Source of the DNA: Volutella citrinella
Taxonomy: Eukaryota > Ascomycota > Sordariomycetes > Hypocreales > Nectriaceae
Length of the DNA stretch: 64,000 nt
Direction of reading: 5' to 3'
NCBI GenBank assembly: GCA_034401135.1
Contig: JAWZSP010000008.1
Coordinates: 806,001 to 870,000 of the forward strand
Part shown: positions 10,841 to 21,952 of the stretch, in pieces
How the letters are laid out: every line of letters begins with the position of its first letter
How positions within the stretch are numbered: position 1 is the first letter of the stretch
Program-made: the position numbers and the translations under genes
Notes under the pieces: model-generated
What the model was told of the DNA's origin: nothing
What the model saw: only the letters and a program-made list of their open reading frames with translations
The model's database searches: none

Positions 10841-12732
10841 CTAGCAGTCTCCCTTCCAGTTCTTGCGAATCCACTCGGCCATGTGGTACGTCAGAGTACC
10901 ATCCATGTATGATTCGACATCCTTGTCACTGTAACCACCACCGGCAAACTTCAGGGCGGGAATGATCCAGGGCTGGATAAAGTCGAGGAACACAAAGTCC
11001 ACCGTCTCGGGTTCTCCGCTCTCGGGGAGGTTGATCTTGCCCTGGACGGCGTTGGGCTGTTGGTAGAACTTGACGGGCTCGTGCACCGTGTCGTCACCAT
11101 CGTCGCCAATGTCGTCCTTGGTGGTGTACCCCTTGATGAGGGCTGGCTCATCCTTGAGGCTGCGCAGCTCAAGGTTGTACTGTTCAGACTCGGGCTCATC
11201 GGCGGCGTCGTGTTCCTCGATAAAAGTGCCTGGTACGGGGAACATCTGCTGCGGAATAGCCAAGAAGCGGGTGTCGACGCCGTGCTCCTCAAAGATACGC
11301 GACCCGCTGTTGAGAAGGTCAATGACCTTGGAGGCAACCTTGTACGGTACATCAGGGATATATCGAAAGCCGCTGGTGAATGGGCTGACCGTGTAGGTCG
11401 CGTCGCGAGTAAAGGGGCCCTTGAAGATATCAAAGCGGATGCCACCGGTATTGGTGATGGCGATTCTGGGCTTGTCCTGGCGGTCCTTCCGGGTGATAAT
11501 GTCCGGGAAGACTTCGTCGGTTATCCAGCTGTAGATGTTATTATCGCTTGGGTACTTGGCTCGCGACATCCAGTAGCTCTTGGGCGCACAGCCGAACTTG
11601 TAATCGAGATCCAAGGCCTTGCGGGCGCGAACGATTATCTCGCTGGTCTGCTTCCCCTTCTTGGTGGGGAAAGTGGTTTCATTGAGCCCGGTGTGGTAAT
11701 GGAGACCAAAGAGATTATTGTCGATGTAGCTGCGGCTGAACGAGGGCGAGGCGGCGGCGACTGTGGCGTCGTTCTTGTCGGAACCCTTCTTCAGGTTGTC
11801 TACAGACATCCAGCCAATCGTCTCAAAATAGCGACCGCTGGCGATGGCGACGGCAGTGGAGTCGAATTTGCGGGCGTCTCGGACATGGGCATGGCCGCCA
11901 AAGAAGGCGATGGGGGTATCCCAATTCTGCTTCCGGATAGCCTTGTAGAGGAGCTCGAACTCCTCCATCCGAAGTCCAACGTGGCCGATGACGACGAATA
12001 GGTCGGGCTTTTCGCGAATAGCCTTCTGGAACCATTCCTCCTTGATCGTATCCTCGACCTTCTGCACGACGGTGTTGTTGGCATTGCCCGTGAAGTCGAA
12101 GAGAAACCCAAAGGCTACGATCTCTATGCCCTGATTCTTCGTCTTGAACTTGCGGTATCGCTGTGCCAAGGGGGCGCGATCGCCAGTCTCGGGATCTACG
12201 TAGTCGAGGTTGGAGGCAATGTAGTTTCCCCTAAAGTTGGGGACGGTGGTATTATGCTCGAGGTCGGCCGAGTAGTGCTTGTAGAGTTCGTGGTTGCCAA
12301 TACAGAGGAGATCGACGTCGGCTTGGGCATAGATGTCGTACTGGAATAGGCCCTTGGGCTTCGAGCCATCGTACAGGCCATTCCCCTCAACACGATCGCC
12401 CGTGTCAACAACAAGGAGGTCGATGCCTTTGTCGTTGGCCCGGTTGCGCATATGGTGGGTGAACGAGATGTAGTCACCCCAATCAGCGGAGTACTGGGGT
12501 CTGGAGAGGGCTTGACGTCAGCTTGGACATGAGACGATTCTTGCTAGGAGGGAGCAACATACTCTTGGAAGTGACCGCCGAGCCAGCCGTGCGTATCAGT
12601 GGTGTGCAGGAAGTTGAGCTGGCCCCAGGTCAGGTCCCGCATGGGCGCAGCGATGGGGTTGACGGCTCCCGGCTGGGCCGCTTGGGCCAGAGAAGCCAGC
12701 GCCGTTGCGGCAACGGAGCCTCTGAGGATCAT
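10841..12732 (-). CDS. Secreted/vacuolar metallophosphoesterase, 5'-nucleotidase-like (yeast YHR202W type)
   Basis: Two exons on the minus strand, 12732-12563 and 12500-10841, with a 62-nt intron (GTATGT donor, CCAG acceptor, phase 2), give 609 residues. That is close to the roughly 600 residues of the yeast YHR202W family. Residues 1-20 form a signal peptide. The calcineurin-like metal centre is complete: D46xH48 (TTDTHGW), G91-D92, GNHE (125-128), GH at 229-230 and GGHAH (H260, H262). A C-terminal 5'-nucleotidase-like domain follows. Such proteins hydrolyse phosphomonoesters in the vacuole or outside the cell; the substrate here is not known. The ATG at 12732 is chosen because it opens directly into the signal peptide; upstream codons in the same frame are low-complexity. 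Confidence 0.92.
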
Positions 12733-14526
12733 GGCGATGGGCGCACGGGTGCGAGGGCTGGTATTGGGGATGGCGGAGATGAAGCTGGAGATGGATAAGG
12801 AGAGGGGTATGCGAGTAGGCGCTGAGAGTCGCGCCAATCCAAGCAAGTAGCGAGGGAGGTTGGAAGGTGCGTCGGCGGCCCGTTGCCGGGCGGGAGAGCT
12901 TCGGGACGATGACGTTGGAGCACCCGGAGGGACACGGTCAAAGACGAGCCATGATTGGCTGCATGCTGGCACTGCAGGCACATGCTCTCAGGCACCAGTA
13001 TCGCGCAGCAGCAGGGTGCAAACCCACTGCGCTGCTCCACTGTAGCAGGCCAGCGGAGTTGGCGATTTGCGTGGAGGCGCAGGCGGCGCAAACCACGAAC
13101 TTGGACGCAACCTTAACTGCTAATCTCCGCAACGGCTTCGTAAACGATGGGCCACGATGCCTTCTGGCCTCATTTTCGCCAGGCAGCACTTTCACGACGA
13201 CCGTCAACCATCCACAGACATAACCCCTGAAAATTAAACGTCGGCAGCTCGGCACGGTTATCTGGCCCGACATGCTGCTCTATCTAGAAGCCTATTTTAG
13301 GCTGACATATATTCGCATCTCTGCCTTGGCGCCTGACGTAGCTGCCGCGTACAAACTGACGATGCCCCTGCGTGCGCCGACACCCCAGTCCACGAGGGAC
13401 TCGGAGGGCTCGGCTGCGAGGTAGCATCGAGAGAGAATCATGGCATTCAGCGGCTAGTAATTTGCGGATTTGGTGTCGAGAGGTTAGGCAGCCCGCGCGT
13501 CGTCGACTGCGCAGGGTTGGGCGGCGAAACATCCGTCGTGTGCGTCCCTGAGTCACGCTCAAGATAATCAGGGCAGTGACAGCGTCATTAGCGTCCTGTC
13601 GCTGCGTGTGAAGCCTGCAATACCACGTTCCAGCCCTGCAACGGTCGTCATCACGAGATGTACGGCGCTGGCTCCCTCCTCGATCTTACCGCACCGCATC
13701 GAGGGGTGCGACAGCGGCTGATTGGCGGTTCCAGCGCGATGCTCCCCAAGGCTCCAGCCCTGTTTTAGGAACGATAGCGCGAGGGGCAAGCTGAGGGGCA
13801 CCATAAGGTGTCCACTGGGTCAATGCGCTGGCCCGCAGCGCCCCTGCTGGACATCCTCTAGGTTTCGTTGCTGCAGCGCCTGATAGGCCGCCGCAATTAG
13901 CAAGCATTTTTGATCGCTTCGAGGCTCGGTACGAAATACGATGCCCGCCCTATGCCCCACTGTCTCCGGGCCCGTTCTCATGCTGGCCGACGGCGTTGAT
14001 CATCATGCTGCTGTCCAACTGGAACTCTACCCGCGGCGGTATTTAAGCTGTTTTGGAGGATTTACTGCACGTCGAAAACTCCCATATCCACGGATTCTTT
14101 CGCCAGGGCGTGACTGCGTTGTTGCCGGCGGAGTGAGTCACAGGTCCTTTTGGGAAGCTTCCGGACGTCGCCGATCGGCAGCACTTGAGCCGGGCTGTCA
14201 GCATTCGCAGTGGTTCGGAGCATCCTGGCCCCGTCCACCGGGCTGAATTTAGAGACACGTACCCACACGCGCAAAACGGCCTGACCCCCGTCACAAGATG
14301 GCTCGCATTACGACTCCTTCATCTGCCTCGAGTACGTCAGCCTCGCTACAGGAACCGGCGCGGACAGCCTCAATCCCCAAGATCCTACCACCTACAAAAG
14401 AAGGTAAGAAGACCCGGGGCCAATTGGTCCAATGCGCTGCAGATCAGTCACACCGCACTCCCAGCCCCTCGCCTACACCTCACAACACCGTGAACCGGAT
14501 CAAAGACGACCTCGCGACTCGAAACA
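12733..14526. other. Intergenic, no gene clearly supported
   Basis: Promoter region of the metallophosphoesterase gene plus about 1.5 kb of GC-rich sequence. A frame opened by ATG at 14298 could be a 5' exon or leader of the small gene at 14527. Joining it needs an intron 14404-14548 whose branch site is weak, so it is left out. Confidence 0.45.
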
Positions 14527-14875
14527 ATGGCTGATAAGTCTTCATCAGGCTCTTCTTCATCGAGCATGAGCAGCTTGACTGTCGGTTCTGAGAATGACTG
14601 TCGTGAGCTGCTCGCCCGCGACATTGGAGCCCTGCGCGAGCGGGAAGAGGCCGGCCGGAGCCCAGATCCTTCACCAACAGAGTCCCAGATGACCCTTCCA
14701 CGGGGTAAGTAGCTGGCCAATATACACAGGACCAGACGCAGGACAACTCGGGGAGAGCTCGACAGCTAACGCGGTGCTAGCCGGAGAGTCGCTTTCCACC
14801 GACAACACCAGTACCAATATCTGGATTACGCGGACTGTACGAGCCGCGATGCAAGATATCTTGTCAAGCTCATGA
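14527..14875 (+). CDS. Candidate small two-exon gene, 90 aa, unknown function
   Basis: Exon 14527-14704 and exon 14781-14875 are joined by a 76-nt intron with strong signals: GTAAGT donor, GCTAAC branch site at 14765-14770, GCTAG acceptor, phase 1. The unspliced frame stops inside the intron and the spliced one runs on to TGA at 14873-14875. The product is Ser-rich at the start (ADKSSSG...SSSM), then a charged, probably helical stretch (ENDCRELLARDIGALREREEAG), then a Ser/Thr-rich end. It has no signal peptide, membrane segment or known domain. The intron signals are the main evidence that it is real. I do not recognise a family, and a longer gene starting at 14298 is possible. Confidence 0.4.
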
Positions 14876-17302
14876 ACACCGCCGTAGATCTGCCATGCGG
14901 GCTTGTCTCTGATCAACGAACCACATGGCAGCCTCCTCGGAGCCGACCACCGAGGCACCCTCTCCACTCCGGCGGCGCGCTCGGTTTTCTGTGCAAGGCG
15001 ACGTGGAATGAAGGAAAGGGGCATTTCTGAGACATGGTAGCGAGGAATCGCAACCGCCCAGATTATGGTTGCTGGCCGGCGAGGAGCCGCGCAGCAGAGC
15101 CGTTGGCCCGGTCCTCCCTTCCGAAGATCGATACTGCACACGACCACCAGGACGGAGCCGACAACCAACACCGAACCGCGACCGACAGGTTGAGACAACC
15201 TCCCCGCTCTACCTCGAGACAATGCGACGAAAATCACCCCCCTCACCGATGGCATTTGCGCACGGTTTACCGGCCACTTGCTCTTGTACATAATATAACA
15301 TAACCCAACTCTCAAACACGACAGCTTGGGGGACTTGGAGTGGCAGGATGCTGGACCTCATATGAGGCGATGCACCCCGCCATGGCCCGACCCAGCCAGG
15401 ATTCGACGGGATGCCCGGGGGCAGCCTGTCGTTGCTGCTCTGGCAAGGGTCTCTCGCGTGGACATCCTGGACGATGGACAGTGGAACTTGAAGAGCGGAT
15501 GGCCTTGCGAAAAAAAAAAAGAGTCCTGGGCCACGGTTGGACGATTAATCAGGTAGACATGTCAAGCTGAATCCCCATAACAGGTTTTCGCGGTAATCAT
15601 AATACTGTATACTAGAACTCTTTCTTGTCAAACGATAGATTTCCAAATCACAGGCAACAGCCTTAATTATTACTCATACCCATAGCACCACGCAACCGCA
15701 CACGAAAGTCTCCGGCGGCGTGCGCGTTGCCTCTTGTTGCCCGAAAGGTGGCTGCCACCAGTTTTGGCGCTGCACCCCCACCCGCCCCGGTTCGCCGAGG
15801 CTGAACTGGCTCGTGATCAAGTGACAGCCCACTCATAGCTGGCGAACACACATGGGCATGCGCCAAACAACAGATTGGGTGCGTGAGTGTGTGTTTGCGC
15901 GTGGGATGGCGCCCCAGCCGCCCGCGGCGTGCCGCTTGGCCTCGACTTTAAAGCGCCGGGTTCGTCAAAGCGCCCAGTGGGAGGGAGTTAGATCCTTGCC
16001 GCCATCATCAACCAAGAGTCACCACTACCATCCCTCCCTAGGATGATCGATAGCTACCGTGTACTTGGCGACTTCAACAAGTGGCCTCGTGGTTTATGGA
16101 CAGAACGCAACTGATAACATCTCCCAGTCGCCCAGTCGTTCCCGCATGGTCCGAAAAAACGGTCCGTCGCGAAGCCAAAAGACAAAAATTCCATCATGGA
16201 TCTCAGCTCACTTCGTCTGCCCCGCCCGCCATCTCGCCATGACCACTCACAACCCCCACTACTTGGCTCCAGTCACTGCCAACCGACGCCCAGACCACTA
16301 ACCTGCCCACTAGCTCCGAGTAGCCTCCACTGTCCCTTCAGCGGTTTGCCCCATTGCGGCCTAGCTCCCGGCAAGCTCTCAACCCATCTGGGCCTTGAGC
16401 AGCTGCCACCACCAATCACGGCCTCGGCAGCCAATTGAGATGGTGGCACTGGGCGGTCTTGCTTTTTTTTTTCTCCTCCTCAGTGGCGTTCTGTAGCAGG
16501 GTGGGCAACCATCAAACCAACGCCAAATAGCCAATGTGCTTGCTCCTTCGACGTCTCCGGGCAGGGTTGAAGGGTCGACAGGTGTGATGCCATGGCTACC
16601 TTTGCATGGCGGATGATCGCACAGGAATGAGAGGCGCTGCGCACATGGCGGCAGATGGCTGATAGCCTGTTCTCAGTCGCAGAGGGGCGGAAGTGACGAA
16701 CCCGACCGGGACCCAGTCCTGCGAGTCCCAGTCGGTCGGTAGACTTTATTAGAGTACTTATGGAGAGCTCCATCCCACTTTCGCTTCCCCTGCGGTCTTC
16801 GTCGACTTTTTCTCCCACCCTACTCTCCTGTCCGCATCTGCGCCTGAGAAGAAGCATTCGCTGCTCCTTGACCCCGTACCTTGGCTCTCGTCGCCTCAAG
16901 CACCTTCTCTGCTACGCAGATCATCCCCCGTCCAGCAACTCGCCCCCGTCAAACGTGGGACGCTCCTCCTGTTCGCCCCGCCGCAGAGATCGACTGAGTT
17001 CGTCTCGCCTCCTCCCACGCTCTATCCTCGCGTCAGCTCATGTTGTCTCGCGTCGACTCGGCTCTTTCTCAGACCAAGGTCGCGTGGGCACAGCGTTACA
17101 TGTGCCGCTTCGGCCAATAAATCCACCAGCAGGCGACTTCGAGTCTTTGCGCTTGCTGTCAAGAACTCCTAACTGGGTTCTGAAAGACTTCATCCATTGT
17201 TATCAGAAGAAACATCTTCAGACAATAAATTTGTCAACCATACCTGGCGATTCCTACCAGTGCCGTAGAATCACCCAAGCCTATACACAAGGGCTATCCT
17301 AG
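14876..17302. other. Intergenic and leader of the SLC35F gene
   Basis: About 2.4 kb with an A10-type run near 15510 and a T run near 16465. The last 550 bases are strongly C/T-rich, as in fungal promoters and leaders. A 180-codon frame there (16760-17302) is Ser/Arg/Leu/Pro-rich by composition and is not considered a gene. Confidence 0.55.
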
Positions 17303-17361
17303 GTTTGTGTCCCTTACATGAGACGGTGCAGGTGCAATGGCTAACTTTGTTGCTCTTCCAG
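17303..17361 (+). other. Probable 5'-UTR intron of the SLC35F gene
   Basis: GTTTGT donor at 17303, GGCTAAC branch site at 17339-17345 and a TTCCAG acceptor at 17361, just 18 bases before the ATG at 17380. Its removal would take out two upstream ATGs (17318 and 17337). Confidence 0.55.
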
Positions 17362-17379
17362 GCCCCGCGATCGAGTTGC

Positions 17380-18759
17380 ATGAACGAGCGAACTCCGCTT
17401 CTCACCACCTCTACCGAACCCGTACCCGCCATCGCATCGTCATCGACCGACCATTCGTCACACGCTACGCAAGATACAAGCATTCGCTACGCCGACGACG
17501 CATCCAAAATGGGTACCACTACCACCATTGATGACTCCAAGGGATTCGAGGCGAATGCCACCACCAAGTCGGTGAGCGGAGGCCCTGATGCTCTCTACAC
17601 CGGGCCGGCTGCTCCTGGCGCTGGTCGTGACTCCGATGACACCGAGACTGCTGCTGTCAGCCAGGGTCTTCACATCCTCGAGTCCAAGCCCGTTCACTGG
17701 TGGAGCTACCTCACCACCGTCGACTTTTGGGTTGTCCTTGCCATTGGCCAGGTGCTCGCCCTGTGCATCACGGCGACCAACACCTTCACGACCCTCTTGG
17801 CCAACGTCGGAACCAGCATCCCTGCCTTCCAGACCCTGTTCAACTACGTGCTCATGTTCCTCATCTACTTCACCACCTTCATGGTTAAGGAAGGGCCTGC
17901 CGCCTGGTGGCGCGTGGCCAAGAAGGACGGCTGGAAGTACCTGATCATGTCCTTCATCGACGTTGAGGGCAACTACTTCACCGTTCTCGCCTACCGCTAC
18001 ACCAACCTGTTGTCTGCCCAGCTCATCAACTTCTGGGCCATCGTGGTCGTCGTCATCCTGTCCTTCCTCGTCCTCAAGGTCCGGTACAAGATCTTCCAGA
18101 TCGTCGGTATCTTGGTTGCCATTGGCGGAATGGGCATCTTGATTGGATCTGATCACATCCAGGGTACCAACGGCTACGAGGGCGAGAACATGCTCAAGGG
18201 CGATTTGTTCGCCCTTCTTGGTTCCACCCTGTACGGTCTGTCCAATGTTTTCGAGGAGTGGCTTGTGTCCAGGGCCCGCATGTACCACGTCTTGTCCTTT
18301 ATGGGCCTCTTTGGTATCATCATCAACGGTGTGCAGTTTGCCATCTTTGATCGCCAGTCTTTCAAGGACGCGACATGGGACGGAGATGTTGCCGGCTACC
18401 TCGTTGGCTACACGCTCTGCCTCAACCTCTTTTACGGACTGGTTCCCTTGGTTCTGCGCATGGCCAGCGCCAGCTTCTACAACATCTCGCTCCTTACAGG
18501 CAACTTCTGGGGCGTCATCATTGGCATCCACGTCTTCCACCTCTCGGTCCACTTCATGTACCCAATTGCCTTTGTCTGCATCATGCTTGGCCTCGTCACC
18601 TATTTCCTGTCAGGAAGCGCCTTGGGTGAATCCAAGAAGCCCTGGCTGGGAGACAACCAGGAAGCTGGTGTCGCTGGTTTCGGAACGGCCAAGCTCAAGG
18701 CCCTGCACGCCGCGCAGAAGGCCCAGCAGGAGCCCGAGACCGGTATCGCCCGGTCTTAA
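17380..18759 (+). CDS. SLC35F-family (DUF914) membrane transporter
   Basis: A single coding exon of 459 residues. The first 100 or so are hydrophilic and Ser/Thr-rich, with an early dileucine motif (ERTPLL) common in sorting signals. Ten hydrophobic helices follow (the first near VDFWVVLAIGQVLALC), with family blocks such as SFIDVEGNY, LLSAQLINFW, GDLFALLGSTLYGLSNVFEEW and ASASFYNISLLTGNFWG. These identify the SLC35F1/F2/F6 branch of the drug/metabolite transporter superfamily. Family members sit in Golgi, vacuolar or plasma membranes, and their substrates are mostly unknown. The start at 17380 is preferred over upstream frame extension because a leader intron with good signals ends at 17361. 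Confidence 0.9.
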   Translation: MNERTPLLTTSTEPVPAIASSSTDHSSHATQDTSIRYADDASKMGTTTTIDDSKGFEANATTKSVSGGPDALYTGPAAPGAGRDSDDTETAAVSQGLHILESKPVHWWSYLTTVDFWVVLAIGQVLALCITATNTFTTLLANVGTSIPAFQTLFNYVLMFLIYFTTFMVKEGPAAWWRVAKKDGWKYLIMSFIDVEGNYFTVLAYRYTNLLSAQLINFWAIVVVVILSFLVLKVRYKIFQIVGILVAIGGMGILIGSDHIQGTNGYEGENMLKGDLFALLGSTLYGLSNVFEEWLVSRARMYHVLSFMGLFGIIINGVQFAIFDRQSFKDATWDGDVAGYLVGYTLCLNLFYGLVPLVLRMASASFYNISLLTGNFWGVIIGIHVFHLSVHFMYPIAFVCIMLGLVTYFLSGSALGESKKPWLGDNQEAGVAGFGTAKLKALHAAQKAQQEPETGIARS

Positions 18760-19355
18760 AAGGTCAAGTGTCACTGTGATGCGGCTAGAGACGGCCTACG
18801 GATGTGAAGATTGATGCGATCTAGATTGCATCGATGTTTTCTCCGTGGAGATCTGCAGAGAGAGAGTTAGAACAGTTCGGGGGTGGTGCTTGTATTAGAC
18901 GATTGGATAAACGTTGAATAATAGTACCAAACCCGCCTCCAATATTGAGTCATGTGCATCCTCGTGATATTTGTGAATCGGGCTCTTGACGTCTGTAATG
19001 ATTCTAGGTGTTGACTACCATCCTGAGTTGAGAATCATCTCGGGTCCATTCTACACTGCTAGCACCACGCTAACCACGTATGTTCTCTCGCCCCGCCTCG
19101 TTTGTTTCAACGTCACTGTCTGTGCGTCCCTGTCCTCCAAGCACTGCCATGACTAGCGGGTCATGATGATAGGATTTACTCTGCTGCGGACAACGTCACA
19201 TGACGGTATATTTTTGGAAACGGATAGCCCGGCTGACCACTGTCCTCTTGCTTGTTCCCTTTCCTCCATCCGTCTACTCTCTGACCTGTGACGACGCATA
19301 GAGCACAAGGAATTTGACCAAGACGCGGCACCTCGAACTCGTGAGCTTAGCCGTT
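18760..19355. other. Intergenic
   Basis: 3' UTR of the transporter and promoter of the ankyrin gene. GGTATATTTTTGG near 19204 is a possible TATA element. Nothing else seen. Confidence 0.5.
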
Positions 19356-20432
19356 ATGACACCAGAAGAAGCGGAGCTTGCGGGGAGCACACATGCGGCC
19401 AGCCAGCAGCGATTAGTTCAGATGTTTCTGGAGAAGCAGCAGCAACGACAGCAAGAGCTAGCAGCAGGAGCAGCAAGTCTAGGCCATCGGGGTCCGGGGC
19501 AAGGGCAAATGGGGGCATTCCCCGGGTTGCAGATGGGCACTGGCCGGCCGGGCCCCGGCCTACCAGCTGAGTTTGAACATGCGTGCCGGCAAGGTCCGCT
19601 CTCGACAGTTCAGGTATACCTGGCTTCCGGGGACGGCGACAAGAAACACCTGCATGGTCAAGGCCTCATCACGGCCCTCAAGGCGGGCAACGTCGAGGTC
19701 GTCCTCCATCTCGTGGCCAACGGCACCCCGATCCTTCCCAACACGGCCGACAACGTGCTCCTGGCGCCTCCCGAATGTCAGATCCCTCTGTTCGAGGCAT
19801 TGGCTGCCCATGGCTGGGAGCCCAACATGCGGAATGACTCCGGCGCGGTCCTGCTACCGCGGGTTGTGGCGAACGGTGCCCTGCTGAAATGGTTCCTCGA
19901 CCACGGGGCGGACCCCAACGTTGGCGTGCGACGGGACCGGCCGGATCGTCGGGGCGGGCCGGTTACAGACTCGTGCGAAGCTCTGGAGAGGGCTGCGGCG
20001 AATGGAACGCTCGAGGCTGTCACGATGCTGCTCGACGCCGGCGCCCGGGTCAGCAACGGCTCGCCTCTTCTCTCCGCGGCGGGCGCGTGTCCGCCGGGTG
20101 TGTTTTGGTCCGCAATCGTCGTTACTCCAACCAGGCAGTTTGATGAAGATAGGATCCCAATCATGGAGCTGCTGGTGGCACGGGGCGCAGATGTGAATCA
20201 GAAGAGCGACAGCCCGTATGTAGAGCCGCACCATGCCATCCTTTGGTCCGTTATGGCTGGAGCCGTGGAGAGGACGAGATGGCTGCTCGACCACGGGGCG
20301 GATCCGCACGCCAAGGGCTGGTATCTCACGGCTGTGGAGGCGGCGGCCAAGAGGGGAGGCGAGATGCAGAGGGTGATGGACGAGGGGGTTGCGGCGAGGA
20401 AGTGGGAGGAGAGGAGTGCTGAGCTGCAGTAG
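19356..20432 (+). CDS. Ankyrin-repeat protein, 358 aa
   Basis: A single exon. The first ATG in frame is 19356 (MTPEEAEL); earlier codons in the frame have no ATG. The N-terminal 70 residues contain a Gln-rich helix (EKQQQRQQELAAG) and a Gly/Pro-rich linker. From about residue 75 there are degenerate ankyrin repeats, clearest at 'WFLDHGADPNVG', 'MLLDAGARVSNG', 'ELLVARGADVNQK' and 'WLLDHGADPHAKG'. Ankyrin repeats bind other proteins; no enzymatic domain accompanies them. It is probably cytosolic, with no signal or membrane segment. Function and partner are unknown. Such stand-alone ankyrin proteins are numerous and fast-changing in Pezizomycotina. Confidence 0.88.
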   Translation: MTPEEAELAGSTHAASQQRLVQMFLEKQQQRQQELAAGAASLGHRGPGQGQMGAFPGLQMGTGRPGPGLPAEFEHACRQGPLSTVQVYLASGDGDKKHLHGQGLITALKAGNVEVVLHLVANGTPILPNTADNVLLAPPECQIPLFEALAAHGWEPNMRNDSGAVLLPRVVANGALLKWFLDHGADPNVGVRRDRPDRRGGPVTDSCEALERAAANGTLEAVTMLLDAGARVSNGSPLLSAAGACPPGVFWSAIVVTPTRQFDEDRIPIMELLVARGADVNQKSDSPYVEPHHAILWSVMAGAVERTRWLLDHGADPHAKGWYLTAVEAAAKRGGEMQRVMDEGVAARKWEERSAELQ

Positions 20433-20929
20433 TTGAAATCCTGAGCAGCCTACTCTGTTCTGTTGTGTTGAGTGACAGGATAGCCAGCATGTTGAAATAA
20501 TTTACTAAAACACCAAGCTCAAATCAGGCCAATTGCGCCCTGCGCCATGTGTATCTGATGCTGCGATTCTATGTTGCACACCAACGAGGCCAGCGACGGG
20601 ACTGCATATCCACGGCCTTTGGAGGATAAGGCTCGAGCCTGGCGGGTGCTCGAAAGTCGGCCACGCTGCACAAAATTCACTGCCACACAATGCCGACTGC
20701 AAGATCGTGTGGCGGCTGGTTACACAAACAGAGGCTATGCGCTGCTGTGGCACGGGGTCTGCTTATTAAGGCCTCGTTGCGTCGTCGTGCCTGCCTGAGA
20801 TGCGCGGTTCGTGAGACCCGACAGCCCAGCCCAACTTGTCCCTGGAAACACACAGCCGGCGCTCTCTCGTCTGCCCTGGCACCCCCTCCCCCTCCCCCCC
20901 CCCGGCGCCTGCCCTCGCCCCCCAGGACA
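20433..20929. other. Intergenic
   Basis: Short gap with a strong C-rich tract (about 20880-20905) directly before the next ATG. Probably the promoter and leader of the gene at 20930. Confidence 0.5.
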
Positions 20930-21952
20930 ATGTCCAAGTACGTCAATCCGTGGTGCAGCCTGTGCTGCATCCCGTTTGAGGAAGGCGACGACTTGGTCGT
21001 CGGTAAGCCCGCACTCCCAAAACCAAAGCGCGCGCTGGCAGCCTTACGCTGACTCCCCCCGGCCAGTGGGCGATTTCTATTCGCCCTCGCGCATGCTGAC
21101 GTTTCGGAGCATCGACTGCATCGACTCGCGCGTGGAAGACAAGCTGGATGCGCTTCCGTGGCTGAAGGACCTGGGGCCCTTCTTCAACGACTGCATCTAT
21201 GCCATGACGGCGCCTCACTCCCCGCCAGCCGACGAGCAGTCGAGGGCATGTCATCATGAGTGCACCAAGTTTGTTGGCGACCAGACGGTGACTCCGAGAC
21301 TTCTGAAAATCATGCTCTATGAGCCCGGCACCAAGCCTTACAGGTTTCCCTCCAGGACCCAGCTCAAATATTACCTCTACCGGTTTCAGAGGCAATTCGA
21401 CCCCCTCGTCAACAAAGCCTATGGTCTGCCGATGGAGATAACACACCAGGTCGTCAAGGGCAGCCTCGCGCAACTTATATTATCTTACGCAATGCTGCAC
21501 GCTGACCCCAAAACCTCCCTCTTCACAGAAGAGGAGAACTACACCGTCAACCCCAAGGAAGACCTGTGGGCGCGCTACGTCCCGTTTGCGGGGCAGCGCT
21601 ACGTCAATGCTCTATCAAACAAGCCTTTCCCCCCCGGCGCACTCGTCAAGAAGGTCCGTCAGCCCGAGCTCATCAGAGCCGTCCACGTCGCGAGTGACCA
21701 CCTTGGCATCAGGGACATTTTCCTCGGGGAGCGTGAGCCGCCGGAGTTTCCAAAGACGGACGACAATATCAAGATGTGGTGGAGCTCGTTCTACATCGGA
21801 CGGCAGGATAGGGCCCTGCGAGTTGAAACCGATGTATGATGGCGCATCTTGTCAGCAACTGACGCTTTTGCTAATCTTCCACTCAGGGTCTCAAATTGCG
21901 GATTGTGAAACCGTTGTCTCCTAAGCGCGAATTCAAAAGACGCCGACTCTAG
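20930..21952 (+). CDS. Uncharacterised fungal protein with N-terminal Cys motif and basic tail
   Basis: Three exons, 20930-21002, 21067-21833 and 21887-21952, give 301 residues. Both introns (64 and 53 nt) have GT...AG ends; the donors are GTAAGC and GTATGA. The second ends in a TGCTAAT-like branch site plus CTCAG and removes an early stop at 21837-21839. The N-terminus WCSLCCIPF resembles a short zinc-type Cys cluster seen in fungal F-box-like or hypothetical proteins. The C-terminal part contains 'VASDHLGIRDIFL', a block I associate with those same families. The last exon adds a Lys/Arg-rich tail (PKREFKRRRL), possibly a nuclear signal. No catalytic motif is visible. Function unknown; structure is moderately secure because frame is kept across both introns. 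Confidence 0.75.

Noticed and set aside
11060..12001. 313-codon open frame antisense to the metallophosphoesterase
   Set aside because: Mirror frame of a GC-rich coding exon; the opposite strand has the full catalytic motifs.
16760..17302. 180-codon frame upstream of the transporter
   Set aside because: C/T-rich leader reads as Ser/Leu/Pro/Arg; no domain, and it ends at the leader intron by chance.
17458..18552. 364-codon open frame antisense to the SLC35F gene
   Set aside because: Rich in Asp/Glu/Gly/His/Val, as expected from reverse reading of a membrane-protein gene; no domain.
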